Positions 35,993 to 47,800 of a stretch of DNA of 64,000 nucleotides are shown here, in pieces. Position 1 is the stretch's first letter. Each line of letters begins with the position of its first letter. The DNA is from Haemonchus contortus (lineage: Eukaryota; Nematoda; Chromadorea; Rhabditida; Trichostrongylidae), in the NCBI GenBank assembly GCA_000469685.2, contig LS997563.1, positions 15,861,940 through 15,925,939 on the forward strand, in the 5' to 3' direction. A program made the position numbers and the translations under genes. The notes under the pieces are model-generated. The model worked only from the letters and a program-made list of their open reading frames with translations, did no database searches and was not told where the DNA came from.

Positions 35993-36063
35993 TGCATCGG
36001 CCGGGAATCGAACCCGGGCCGCCCGCGTGGCAGGCGAGCATTCTACCACTGAACCACCGATGC
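35993..36063 (-). tRNA. tRNA-Gly (GCC), intact cloverleaf sequence
   Basis: 71 nt with acceptor GCATCGG/CCGATGC, D-arm TTCAGTGGTAGAA, anticodon loop CTGCCAC (anticodon GCC), T-arm CCGGGTTCGATTCCCGG and discriminator A. It looks like a normal nematode tRNA-Gly. Two oddities: CCA is encoded directly after the discriminator, which eukaryotic tRNA genes lack, and no T-run terminator follows. It may therefore be a retro-copied tRNA or an unusually long primer-binding-site copy rather than a standard gene. Confidence 0.7.
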
Positions 36064-36430
36064 AATTCGAGGTTCCCCTTCCGACCATACTTACTGTTAT
36101 AAGGTTGAAAAACGACCTGGATAGGGTACGATGAGAGGCCAGAGATTGTATCGTATGAATGCCACACCCATAGTGAACGAGTTAAGCTTACACCTTCAAT
36201 CCGAATTCTCAAAATTTTGCTCGTTTTCTTAAAGTCAGCCATTGAAGTTTCAGTTGTTAGGCAACCAAAGCCTTGGGCGGTATTCACAACTGTTACGCGT
36301 TGTTTCCTGAGGTTCCCAATAGGATGAATTCGAGCCCTCTCCCCCTGTATACTATATCTGGCGCTATCAGGTCGGGAAACGGCCTAGCTAGGGCGTCATA
36401 AAGGCTCAAATATTGTATCGTATGTATTCG
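36064..36430 (+). repeat. two diverged copies of a dispersed repeat
   Basis: 36,068-36,165 and 36,300-36,425 share AGGTTCCC, TATAAGGT/TATCAGGT, AA(A/C)GACCTGGATAGGG-like and ATTGTATCGTATG blocks in the same order and strand. Confidence 0.6.
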
Positions 36431-36474
36431 GACGAGCTTCAGTGGCATTGTAGAGGCTGCACCATTCACACAGT

Positions 36475-36700
36475 ATTCCGCGCGCGACAAAGTTCGTAAC
36501 GATTTGAACGACTTCAGTGCCTATCAGTGGGGTCCAAATTTGAAGTAGAGTAGATTAGAAGGATCATCTGACTCTACTAAACAACTCTAATTCGAGTTTG
36601 TGCCCCGAAAATTTGCGCGAGAGTCGTACAAATCGTCACGAACTTCGCCGCGCAAGTTGCCGGCATCCTCGGACGCACGTAGTGCACGCTCCCCCAGAAA
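36475..36700. mobile_element. palindromic MITE, copy 2
   Basis: Reverse orientation relative to copy 1 at 21,285. It carries GATCATCTGACTCTACTAAA and CGAACTTCGCCGCGCAAGTT, with the opposite arm starting CGCGCGACAAAGTTCG. Confidence 0.75.
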
Positions 36701-38229
36701 ACCATACAGAAGGCTCAAGCAACTTGTCATGACCCGTAGCGATAGTGAAAGACAGTTCTGTACGTTTTTGGGGTAATGTATTCAGCTCTTTGCGCAATGG
36801 CAACAACTGGAATCTTGTCCAAATAACCTTTCCCTTTCCGTCATGGAAATCTTGTTCGACCCTTACTTCCCATACTTTTGAGGAGGGGGGAGGGGCACCT
36901 ATCCGAATAGGAGTATATCAAGAAATGAACTCAATCTAACGTATTAGTCGTTGTTATATGTATTAGCACTGTATCGGTTGCGAAGAGGATGATGGGAACC
37001 GACCATCTGTGCTCTTTTATGCGGTTTTAGCTAAGGAAATTTACTTTGCCAAATAAGCCTAGGTAGGGTAGGAGCACCTGGGTGGCTGGGATGATTACCT
37101 TATGCCAAAAGAAAGAAAGAAAACTTGCCCACCTCGGTGCTCCTTCCCTACGGAAGCCCGTATTCAAAAACTGGCATGTCCGTGATAACACACGTCTTAG
37201 CACGTTTCATTGAGTTCATTTCATGATATACTAGCCTTTGAATGGGTGCTCCCCCCCCCCCCCTAACTACATTTTTCATCCGCAAATGATAACGAAGAGG
37301 ATCCTTCATTGAGTCACGAACCTTGCTCGGTAACGGTCGTAAACTGATGGCAAGAAGTTGACAAAATTCTCATCAGCTTATCGTAGTGCGGCTAAAGGGT
37401 CCTTATCACTGCCTTTACCACTCACTTTTGTTACCATACTCTAACATCCAGTCTCAATGAATGAAACATATGAAAGGGCCAATGTTCGATTATGAATACC
37501 AATGTCGTTAGGAGTTAACGAGTAAGAGGCTCTTGCTCTCTAAGGGAACTTATCAGCTCTTATCGGCTGTTATCAGTTCCTGTCACCGAGTGCCTATGAC
37601 TACGTCACATCCTGCATCACCTATTAGAATATCAAGGGTTCACTGTTGACACGAAGGGCATTTCGAACCTAGTGATTCTAGCTTTCTAGGCTCTTCATCA
37701 ACCCTTGCCCTCTTGTTATCAATCCTTGTCATCAAACACCTTCGGTCCCTTCACATCCCTCACAGCCTACTATAGCGCTCCACTGTTAATACATATGAAA
37801 CACGTTGTAAGGCTAATGGCTCTCGATTTCCATAGCTCGTTACCAATCTTTAACAGTTGTTGTCAATCCTCATCACTGAATATCTACGGTTCCTTATTAA
37901 TCCACATCCCTTACTGAAGTGTCAGACCTTCATCGTCACACGGATGAGGTAACGGAACCTGCGGCTCCTCCCGATTGTTAACGCCACCTACCACACATCA
38001 TTGGTGTTAACATCCTGCCCTTGTACTTCTACCAAATTTCAACGATACCAGTTCTTTTCGTCTAGAGCCCTGGTGACAGCCCCTGTAGCACAGCCGTTTG
38101 CTTTAGTACACATAACACTAGCACTTGAAAGGTCGCAATGCTCACCGAACTTTTTCGTTTCCGATGAGTAGAGTGGATTTTGCTGTAGATTCTTCGCTCA
38201 CACTGTAATAGATTTGCTTCTTGAAGTTA
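36700..38229. other. intergenic repeats, no gene recognised
   Basis: Includes a 13-base C run (37,251-37,263) and, at 37,540-37,920, degenerate tandem sequence (TTATCAGTTCCTGTCACCGAGTG and relatives) that is the reverse complement type of the 20.2-20.8 kb repeat. Lies downstream of the zinc-finger gene. Confidence 0.55.
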
Positions 38230-41200
38230 CTATTTGGATACTCGGTGATTTTTACTCACTGTCGCCGGTTTCCGCCTCTTTCCTCCACCTGAGCAGCGTT
38301 TTTCATGCTTTTGTAAATAAATTAATCGACGGAAAGCTGAAAAACCAAAATAACTTTTCGATTTAGCGCCGTTGAGAGAGGCGACTTTCTATTTTCAAAA
38401 CCTTTCAAAACCAACCCGTTGAAAAGGAGATAAAGACGTTCAGGAACGGAAAAGGCTCAAAGCAAAGGGCTTTTGGAAAACTGAGAGAAATTGAAAAAAA
38501 AATGGAATGGAAACAGAACGTTGCATTTTCCACGGAGTGGTTCTTCTGTTCCCAGATTTGCGGAATTTCGGGGCTAGGTTCGAGATCCGCTCCCACTTAC
38601 ACAGGGATTCTTTTTAACTTTGGAACAAGGGAGGAAAAACAATAAAATTCACAGCGTAAAAGAAACTTGCTGATTTTCGATTGTCTAACTCACAATTGTT
38701 GCATTTGCTGCACAAGAATTCGCACTGTGATGAGTGAGTCAACTCATGAACTTTCAGATCATTCTTGCGAACAAATGTTCTTTCACAGAATAGGCAGGAA
38801 AATGGCCGGTCAAGTGTATGAACAGAACGAATGTGAGCAGCTAAAGCCTGAATTATAATACTTAGTATAGTAGAAGGATGAGAAAAGAAAACCATGAGAG
38901 CGAGAGAGAAGCGCTGAGCAAAAAAAGCTAGAAAGCGCTAGCAAAGTTACATACTTTAGTGCATTTGTATCCAGGATGACTACATCCTTCGTATGGGCAT
39001 GCATGCTTCTTATGCTGATGCACCATCATGTTGTGACGACGAAGTCCTCCTGCACGACCAAACTCCATGCCACATTGCTCACATTTGAATGGTCGACGGT
39101 TTCTTAATCGAACGATAATAACTACCAGTCTCATCAAGAAAGCCGATGTCACCGAGCTTCAAGGGTGTGGGAGCATTCGTGCGATTCTCGATTCTCTTCA
39201 AATTTTGGCCCCAATAACGAGCGCTGAAGTCAAAATGGCTATGAATTCCGTCGCGCGCAGCTCGAATCGCACGAATGGTCCGTCCCCTGAGCTTCAACAG
39301 CGAATACAGTCGTGCATGTTCAGAACACTGTTTTTTTTTCGAGTTCGACCTACACATAGCCTCGATAGAAAGGAGCGTTTACTTCAGAGACATGGCGTGG
39401 TCTAGTCAGAGACACAGCTATGAATAGTGGCTCTTGCACAAAGAAAAAAACCAAGCAATACCAAATTCGTTACATTCCCGAACGAACCCATGAGGGAATG
39501 CACAGAGCACAGCACATGCAATAGAATAACACTGAACCACGAAGGAACACGTACACAAAAACAAAAAGGAAAAAATGACAACTAAATACGTACTCGTGCA
39601 CAACATCTATGTGTTCTCTCAATTGACTGTGCGCATTGTATACCTAGAAGTACTGAAAGAAGAAGAGCTGACTCGAGTGATACAATATGGTAGTACCTTG
39701 TTGCAGTGCTGACAGACGAAGACATTTGGTGCAGCTCTTTCTCCATGCAAACGTGCTTCATGCCTTTGAGCTTTCTCTATTGTTTTAAAGATCTGAAGCA
39801 ACATGCAAGCAAGAAAATACTAGAATATTTCACAGTGGGAGATTTCATGTAGGTCAATACCTGCCTGTCATCAATTTAGTTATCTTACAAATTTTTTGAA
39901 TTGAAAAAATTCACGAAAAGATCAGGGACTGGTGGCATAGGTATTAACCTTTTTCGACAAGAAACACATGGTTCTAATGTTTATAGCAAAAAGGCTGCGG
40001 ATGCGGTCAACCTCATACAGAAATAAAATGGCGATTGCTACGAAAAGTTCGAGCCAAGATAGTACCTGACATAAGGGTGTGGTGCGTTAGGAACGAAATG
40101 GTCGCGTCGCGGTGAGAGGGGCGTCGCGCGCGAAGGAACGTAGCAGGACGCAGCCGTGGGTAAGAAATACAAGAACAAAAGTAGTAATAGTAGAATCGTG
40201 CATAAAATAATGATCGCATACCGATTGAGCTGTATGAAGAACGCTAGAGCTGTGATAACGGCGAATGAGTGGTCTGCGACAGCCGCGTGCGGCGAATCGA
40301 TTACACAAAATCGTTCCTAACGCCCGTCTCCCCCTGACATAACTAACTTAGAAAACAAGGTTGATTGGACACATCAGCCGCTTTATTGCTGACAACCAAG
40401 TAAATGATGACAGGACACCTGAAGCAAACGTTGGAAAAACTCGGGGAAACAATACGGCTGCATGCAATAAAGAATTGGGAAATCAGAATTTCATAGCATG
40501 CAGGTAACCAACCGATATTGGGGAATAGTTCAGCTACTCACTTATTGCATTTCGGATAAAAAAATTGTACCGAACATCGAAAAATGCGCAAAGATAACCT
40601 CGATGACCTATAATTCAAGCTCGCCAAATACCTTCCATGGAACGTTTAAGCTTCCTGATTTCCAGTAAACTACCATGGCTGGAAATATTTGCATTCATAT
40701 TACCGAGGCTGAGGGCGGTGTCAGCGTTGGCTGTCGATAATATATCGCAGATCGATACCTCATGTTGCATTCAATGCCCTGCATACGTTAAGGATGGAGT
40801 AAACGCTTGCAAAAGATTCACCTAATTCGAAAAAAAAGCAATTAGCAACATAAATATTACAGATAAAATTTGGCTTAGGAGGAACAAAAAGCATTGTATC
40901 AAAGGCCAGGTGAACTTCAAAATTTACCGAGCAACCAATGTGAAATCTGTAACTGATCAGCGTACGAAAAAAAAACAAAACAAACAAGAAACGCATTCAA
41001 ACGCTAAAGTGTTATTTAATGCCGCAGCATTCAACCACCTACAGGATCTGGATCGACGGCTGACACTACAGCCGGTGTCAGCGTCGGTACCATGAAAGCA
41101 ACCAATGTGGCACTTAAGAATTCGAAGACCCTCTTTCGGTACCAGATTAATGAATACCGTTATGCAATATTTATTGAGAGAAGTATATACAGGTAAAATT

Positions 41201-43538
41201 TCAACAAAATATTCAAAATCACACTCTTTCGAGGGACAGCCGCAAATGTCTACAAGCGGGCATGTGCAAAGAATTACCTGATAGGGAAGGCTTGGGCAAC
41301 CCGGCTATTCACTACTGTTTTTAAAAAGAGCTTCTCATTAATGTATAGCACACAACTTTGAAAACTTAAACAGTGTCATTTGCGTGTACGATGAAGATAT
41401 CGTATCTCTAGTTTGCTTGCGGTAGATGTGCAAAATTACAACATAAACAACGTTCACCAAAAATTACCAGGATCAAAAATGAAAGCACAAGTGAATTGAT
41501 TATAAAATGTCGAAAATATTCGTGCAATTTATCAAACCCACACCTTGTTACATTTAGTACACTGGAACCTTTTCGATGCTGCACGCATTGGTTTTTTCTT
41601 GGCCCCATTAGGATTATGGTACTAAAAAATTAAACAAATAATTAGAAAACTTGAGAGACTAAAGGCAAAGTGATCAAGGTGAATTCGAACTATGCAACCT
41701 TCTACCTGGAAAAAATGCTGCTGAACATTTTGCTTCATTGTAAATGATCTATCACACTCGTCACAGATGAACTTTTTTTCACGAAATCGTTGAAATCTAA
41801 AATGCAAAAATATTATATTTGGAATAATCAAGGAATAGATTCGATGAGAGTCATTCCCTACTTTTGCCGTGGTTCGACGATTTTCGGTGCTTCCGAATTA
41901 TCTGGCTCTGCTTTTCGCGTATGACGGTCATTAACGAATATCTCCTGAATCTCTTAAATGAATCGAGGTCCTGAGAAAAACGTTCATGACGGTGTTTGGG
42001 AGCATGAGCATGAGCAGGAGTATATACCTTAATGAAGTGGATTCCGTTTACACTCGGAGGATTATTCGAGAAGATTTCTTCCCATGACGCAGAATGATCC
42101 AGCACATTAGGAAAACAAGGTTCGATGAACGAGGGATCAAAATTATGTTCCCATGTCCAATTTGGTCCAAACTTGATCTGGAATTTGTTAGAAATGTTAT
42201 AAGTGAAGCGAAAAGGTAATGTGTTGGAGCAATTCTTTTCCTTCTTTTCTACATCTACGCTAAAAGTTACTAGCTTTTGAAGTCCAATAAGACGAACACG
42301 TTATCAAATCTGAGCGCAGATCGTAATATTTATAAGTAATCAACCGTCTTTGATCAGTGATATACACATTAATATAAGAGGTTTATGAATTTTCCAAATT
42401 AAAAAAGAACAGTGCGGTTACCTCGGAGGCTCCACAGGTTGCTTTATCCGTCACGCGAGTACATTCATTGACTTGTTTGCAGCCGCAACTTTCTGAAAGA
42501 TTATTTTAGATGTAGGATTAGTGGGTGCTTGCTATGGATTGAGGTATATTGATAAGTCAAGGGGCTCTTGCACGTTGTGGTTCTTGCTAGACAATCATGG
42601 AACGCTTCCTTTTTAACGGCTCCTTAGATTTTAGCTACCGTTATAGGCAACCACTAAGGTTGATTACCCGAGCAGACATCCATTTAATAATTGAACTTCA
42701 CACTATTGGTGTGAAATACTAATGCTAATATGGCAATGAAAGGTACTCGATTATCGAAGAAACGTCACTCTTTTTCTTCGGCACCAATCCGATAGAATGA
42801 AAATGGGTGACAGACAGGTGAAAGTCTGTTCTTTAACTGTCGACTATCATCCGACAAATTCTGGGACCTGATAGCGACTGTTCGCCCAATGTGAACCATA
42901 ACTTATTAAAGAGCTCATGAGGATGGAACTGAGTTATCCCAATTCTGATCCAGTTGGCCAAGTCTCTCATGCCCTACAGCTACTCGCGAAAGCTGAAGTT
43001 GGAACAAGTGCATCTGGCTTAAGATTCATAAAAATCATGGCAAACAATGTAACAATATGGAAGCCTCTCAGGGCAGTCTCACAAGGGAAGGAAAGCACTA
43101 GTACACAGGTTCGAGTCCCGTAAAAGGTCGGAGTTTTCCTCTCAAATAGCCATCTTGTGAGACATTCGCATCGCGTACTGTATGACAGCAGTTAACAAAA
43201 TATCAAATAAAAACCTCACGGCTGTGTTAGCGTGAGGATGACAAGATGTTCAAGATGCGACCCTCCCAATTATATATCTACGACTTCACAGTAATTGGAC
43301 CCTGCCTGAATCTCCCCCTTATAGATACCGTAGGAACTTTAGTATTGCCCTGTGAACCACTCATCATTAAATTCAAATTCGATGCAATCAAATTTTGCGC
43401 AATTTTGAAATTCCAAGCCCATCAAGAGTAATGTAACTCACCTCGACAGCGGTACGGTTTGCAGAGGAAGACGTCTTCACCGATGAATGGACCCCGCGGA
43501 CCATCGTCTGCCTCATCGATAAGTAGATCAGCTTGCAT
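38230..43538 (-). CDS. seven-finger C2H2-type zinc-finger protein
   Basis: Likely DNA- or RNA-binding nuclear protein of about 382 residues. Exons: 43538-43442, 42492-42422, 42177-42028, 41970-41862, 41796-41706, 41621-41544, 39792-39697, 39643-39594, 39102-38955, 38847-38694, 38336-38230. Start MQADLLIDEADDGP. The N-terminus has a Cys-rich patch (CKPYRCRESCGCKQ) and a tryptophan-rich block (FGPNWTWEHNFDPSFIEPCF) that I do not recognise. Fingers begin CDEC, CTKC, CQHC, CEQC, CPYEGC, CLFCERTF and CSKC; the last is C2HC (HEKRC). Several finger boundaries fall on introns. A basic tail KRRKPATVSK ends the protein at TAG. All junctions agree in phase except 41862/41796, where the true donor may differ. 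It resembles multi-finger TFIIIA-like or ZNF proteins in layout only. Confidence 0.9.
39155..39345. mobile_element. palindromic MITE, truncated copy 3
   Basis: Carries TTCAAATTTTGGCCCCAATA, the same core as copy 1, and arms GTGCGATTCTCGA / TCGAATCGCAC. It lies in the zinc-finger gene intron between 39,103 and 39,593. Confidence 0.65.
42985..43135 (+). repeat. tRNA-derived SINE-like element
   Basis: Has a B box GGTTCGAGTCC at 43,108-43,118 and an A-box-like stretch upstream. The block ATGGCAAACAATGTAACAAT (43,037-43,056) recurs with one change near 44,353, so at least two copies are present. Confidence 0.55.
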
Positions 43539-44836
43539 GTGATCTACACCTGTCCCGTTAGGCTCCGAATGCCGCTATGTGATGGGCGCGCGTGGGCGTT
43601 TCAGCACTAAGTTGGAATCGTGGGAGTCCTGCCGAATACGTTCTGAACTCATTTAGTCTTGGTAGACTTCATAGAACTTCACCATCCAATGAATATGCTT
43701 TTACCTACGAACGTTCCCAAATGATGACCGAAATCGAAGTGAACCTGACTTCAAGCTTTTGCGTTTTGCCTTTATCAGACTACAGCATTCTCTCTTGAGA
43801 TAAGGTACGGTATGGATTCACTCTGCAGATCTCTCCTCCTCACGGATGCGCCAACGTTTCAGCCTGGCGCGCTTAGCGTGTGCTGGCGTTTTCTCAGTTC
43901 CGTTTTCACGTTGTGCTATTGATTCACTAAGACGTTGGGTTTATGTTTATACGTACTTGTTTTCCGGCCTTTATTGCTCTTTTAATGGCTTTGGAGAAGT
44001 GATAAGTATTCTTAAAAAATACCAAAAACAAAGGGAAAAGCAAGTTAACGGTGTATATTCTAGGTTTCATGGCCTTGTTACACAGAAATATGTTTCCTGT
44101 TGAACCTATTCCTCGCTTTTTCTTTGAACTTTCAAGGTTGTTACTGCTCGAAGCTTACGCATAGTACAAGAGAGGGACTGAAGAATGTGTTATTCGTTCA
44201 TTCCCTATAATTCTGTCCATGTTTTTATGAAAAACTTTGATCTGCTTAATGACAGTCATAACATCCCATGAAAGGATCTGCAAACTAATCGAGCGTTTTG
44301 ATGAACTTCATCAAAGCCTAATCTACGCCATATTATAGAGCTTCATCAGAAGCATGGTAAACAATGTAACAATATAAAGGTCTCTAATGCAGTTTTTTGG
44401 GCTCCTTCGTTCAATCTGCAGTAGATTGCAAATGGCGGGTAGATTTCGTGTAATTTTTATCTTTTTCTTTATCTCCTTTCCATGGGTTTTTTTAGTGAAG
44501 GTAGCCGTGAAAATAAGCGTTAACTTGGATTTCGAAAAAACTTGTTCTTTTTAACAGGACGATTCGTGTGTGGTACAGAGCAATTGGGTTTCATTGGTGC
44601 ACTTATTTTCTGAAGTTTCTTCTAGTGAGCACTTCAGTGAAAAGTTGATATAGGCAATGTGATGGGCTGCTGAAAAGCATTGTTCTTTTCATTCGTTTCT
44701 TCCTCTCAAACCCGTTATACGTTTCGTTGCAACTGTATGACGAATAATCGTGTCACTGCATCTCCCTTTCATATTTCCGTACTTTCCTACCGTTAGAAGC
44801 GTAGCAGGTCATGCGTAATGAAAATTTTTAAGGTGG
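43539..44836. promoter_or_regulatory. divergent intergenic region between the zinc-finger and DENND5 genes
   Basis: 1.36 kb separates the two start codons, which point away from each other, so both promoters should lie here. A partial SINE copy is at about 44,340-44,390. A possible trans-splice acceptor (TTTTTAAG) ends at 44,832. A four-codon upstream ORF (ATG at 44,837, TGA at 44,849-44,851) precedes the DENND5 start. No conserved box could be identified. Confidence 0.5.
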
Positions 44837-44896
44837 ATGATCATGAGCTGAAGTCATGACCTCAAATGGCGGATTAAGATAAGAACGTACAAAATT

Positions 44897-47800
44897 ATGA
44901 CAACAGGGAAAGAGGAGGCTGAGACGACACTGGTCGACTACTTTGTAGTAGCTGGATATGATCCCGATGTAGGCCTCGTGGTAAGTCCGTCTTTTCCGGA
45001 ACATTCAATGAAATGTGTTCAAACCCTTTGGCCTTTCATAGGTTGCTAACCTTCTTTGTAGATTGATACCACTTCTGAAGACTGCGCATGGGAGGAAGAG
45101 AATGGTCTAACGCCCAATTCCAAAGATCACAGACCTCCTCTGCAAAGATCTTTTGTAGCTAAAATCTTGCACCACTTTCCACAGAAACGTGTGGGTGCTC
45201 CGTTCTCAGACGAAGTCTTATCGGTGGGTAACATGGAAGAGTTCCTAGTTATTTCGTAGGCACGTTCAATCACAAGTATTAGTCATTTTATTTGTAGTTA
45301 TGCATGCCGAAAGGGCTTCGATTCTATACAGAAAAAGATGTACCATTGAACGTTTCGCTTCATACTTTCGCAAACATACGAGAAGACGGTAGTCGTATCA
45401 ACGGAACAGTCATTACATACTATGAGGTTGATCCTATCTGCTCATTTGTTTCTTGATTCTTTGATATTATTGCTTAACAGTGATTGGATATCAATTTCGT
45501 TGAAGTTTTACTGTTACTGAAAGTTTATTCGAGTTTACGCAATTTTTCGATAAGTAAAGAAAGCTTAGAGAGCACGTCTCTTCTTGGCTATTAGTCCTAA
45601 TCATCAAAATTGTTTGTTGATCGAATCTAAATCTGTTCATAACTTATAGGAATTCATTTTCAGGAGGTGCGGGATCCTCGAATCTGTGAGGCAATGTCAT
45701 TGCTCCACACTGAGCATGTGCGAAAATTAACAGCTGGTGAACCTCCACTCGATCGAGAACGAACTCATGTTCCTCCTGGAACTGTGTCAGGTGAAATTGT
45801 GATGAATGTTGCTCTTAAGATTTTTGAATTCCTTTTTCTACAGGTGGTACTCACACGTTACCGCGGGGTCGGAGAAATAGAACAAAGCGTATCTCTTACT
45901 ACGACGGCGGCGGTCACAACACTTTATTTATGTGCGTTTAATTGTTTCCTTATTCTTGCTAATTCGTGGAGTGGAGTTGAAGCTTCTCCCACTTTTCCCA
46001 AATTTGGCTCGATTTTTCCTAATCTATCCACCCAGAAGCCTCCCTCAGAATACCAAGGATCACTGGACCTTAGCGTTCGTTGAACGTGAGCATGAAATTC
46101 GACAGGCAGGAGTGTGCTTAGCGTTCCGAAAGCGTGAAATCTTACTCAATACAAAAAGTATTTTACCTGTCTAGGGGTCAAGTAGTACCCGACAGTAGAT
46201 TTATCATCGGGCCAGAGTTTCACCAAAAGCAGGTTTTCCTAGAAAACCCACCGCTGGGACAAAATTCGAAGAGATTTGGTTCAAAATCTATAAGTAGGGT
46301 TGTAATAAGTAAATATGTCCTGGACTTTCTAGGAGCAAGACATTATGCCTTATCACTCGACTACCTTTGGTGTGCTCGACAACAGCGATTCTACGGGCAA
46401 TACATGAGTTGCTCACTAGTGCTTCTCAACCTCCCTTACCGCTCGAAAGTTATATTTACTGGATTCTCAACGAAATACCGCTTCCCTCGCCAGGAACAAC
46501 GCTTAAGGTCAGCATAAGTTTTTTTTTGTTTTTTATTCTCTTCAAGATTTGCGTTGCAATTTTCGCCGGATTCGAACTAAAAATGCAGACATATCAAGTA
46601 GCACGTTATGTACTTTTTAAATCGTACTTGTATTTAAAAAGCAGGGCTCACAATGAAATGTTATTTCATAAGAAGGTTCGAAATTAGAAGTCTGTGTTCA
46701 CTGTTGTGCGATAGTGGAGAAAAAAGTGAAAAACGCAACGAACCCGTAAACTATTTATTTCCCGCTACAAAATATCAGTTTGGCAGCCATTTAATTGGAT
46801 AATTTTCTATGTACTTCAATCATCAATTTCAAAGGGCAAATACTTCATTTTAGAGTGATTTATATTCATAGCCTAGGTACCTGAGCATTTTATGGTCCAT
46901 ATATGAATAATTGGATAGTTGTGAATGCACATGTCCTTTTTGTGAAAAAAAATGGTAGTTGTATTTTCTCAAAATTACGTATTTACTCAGTTGCCAACCT
47001 AATAATTAACATCAAGTGTTCTACGCGGAGAATGCGTTTTCATTGCACCTCGGGATCCGAATGAACTCCTCAGATTGTTTTTCGCTGTTTAAGTTTCACA
47101 TATTGACTCAGAAATATCAAATTTTTTTGCTAAAGCAAAAGTTGCATTACCTACCTTGGTAAGGCTTCAAGCAATACGAAACCGGTTGTACTTCGATCTC
47201 GGATTAATCGAGAAATTTTTTAAGGTATCGATGTTGGACGCCACAATCCTTGTTCAACGACCGGGTTCCCGAGAGTTACCTATATTTGACGATTCGCTCG
47301 CGTCTATGTTTCAGGCAGGTTTCCTCTCCGCTAACATTTCGATGTTTTCCTTTTCGTTTTACCTGCTGAATTCGATGCGGTTCCAGTATATCTCTGTGGA
47401 GAAATTTCTGAGGTTATTCGCCTGCTTCTTGCTCGAACATCAGATCCTTCTGTGCTCAAAAGGTGAGAATTAATACACGTTGTCAATAACTCACGCTACA
47501 TTTTTTATTTTCTTCTCTGCTAATTCACTCATCTTTTCTCTTTTTCCTTTCGGCCGGTTCCAAGCCTATTTTCCCTTGTATTCGGCGACTCGTTTTCAAA
47601 AGGATTTTGGTGACGCACTCTTCCATACACTCTAAATGGTCACGCTCACTTTATTTGGAAATTGATAATAAAAGCAAAATGAAAAGTTTATATAATCATG
47701 AGAAACTATAAAATGTTCAAAATCGGTAGCCGGTTTGCATTTAACTATCAGCAGCGTTCGGTAACTGCCCATTGGCTGTATTCATACTTACTATTGATCT

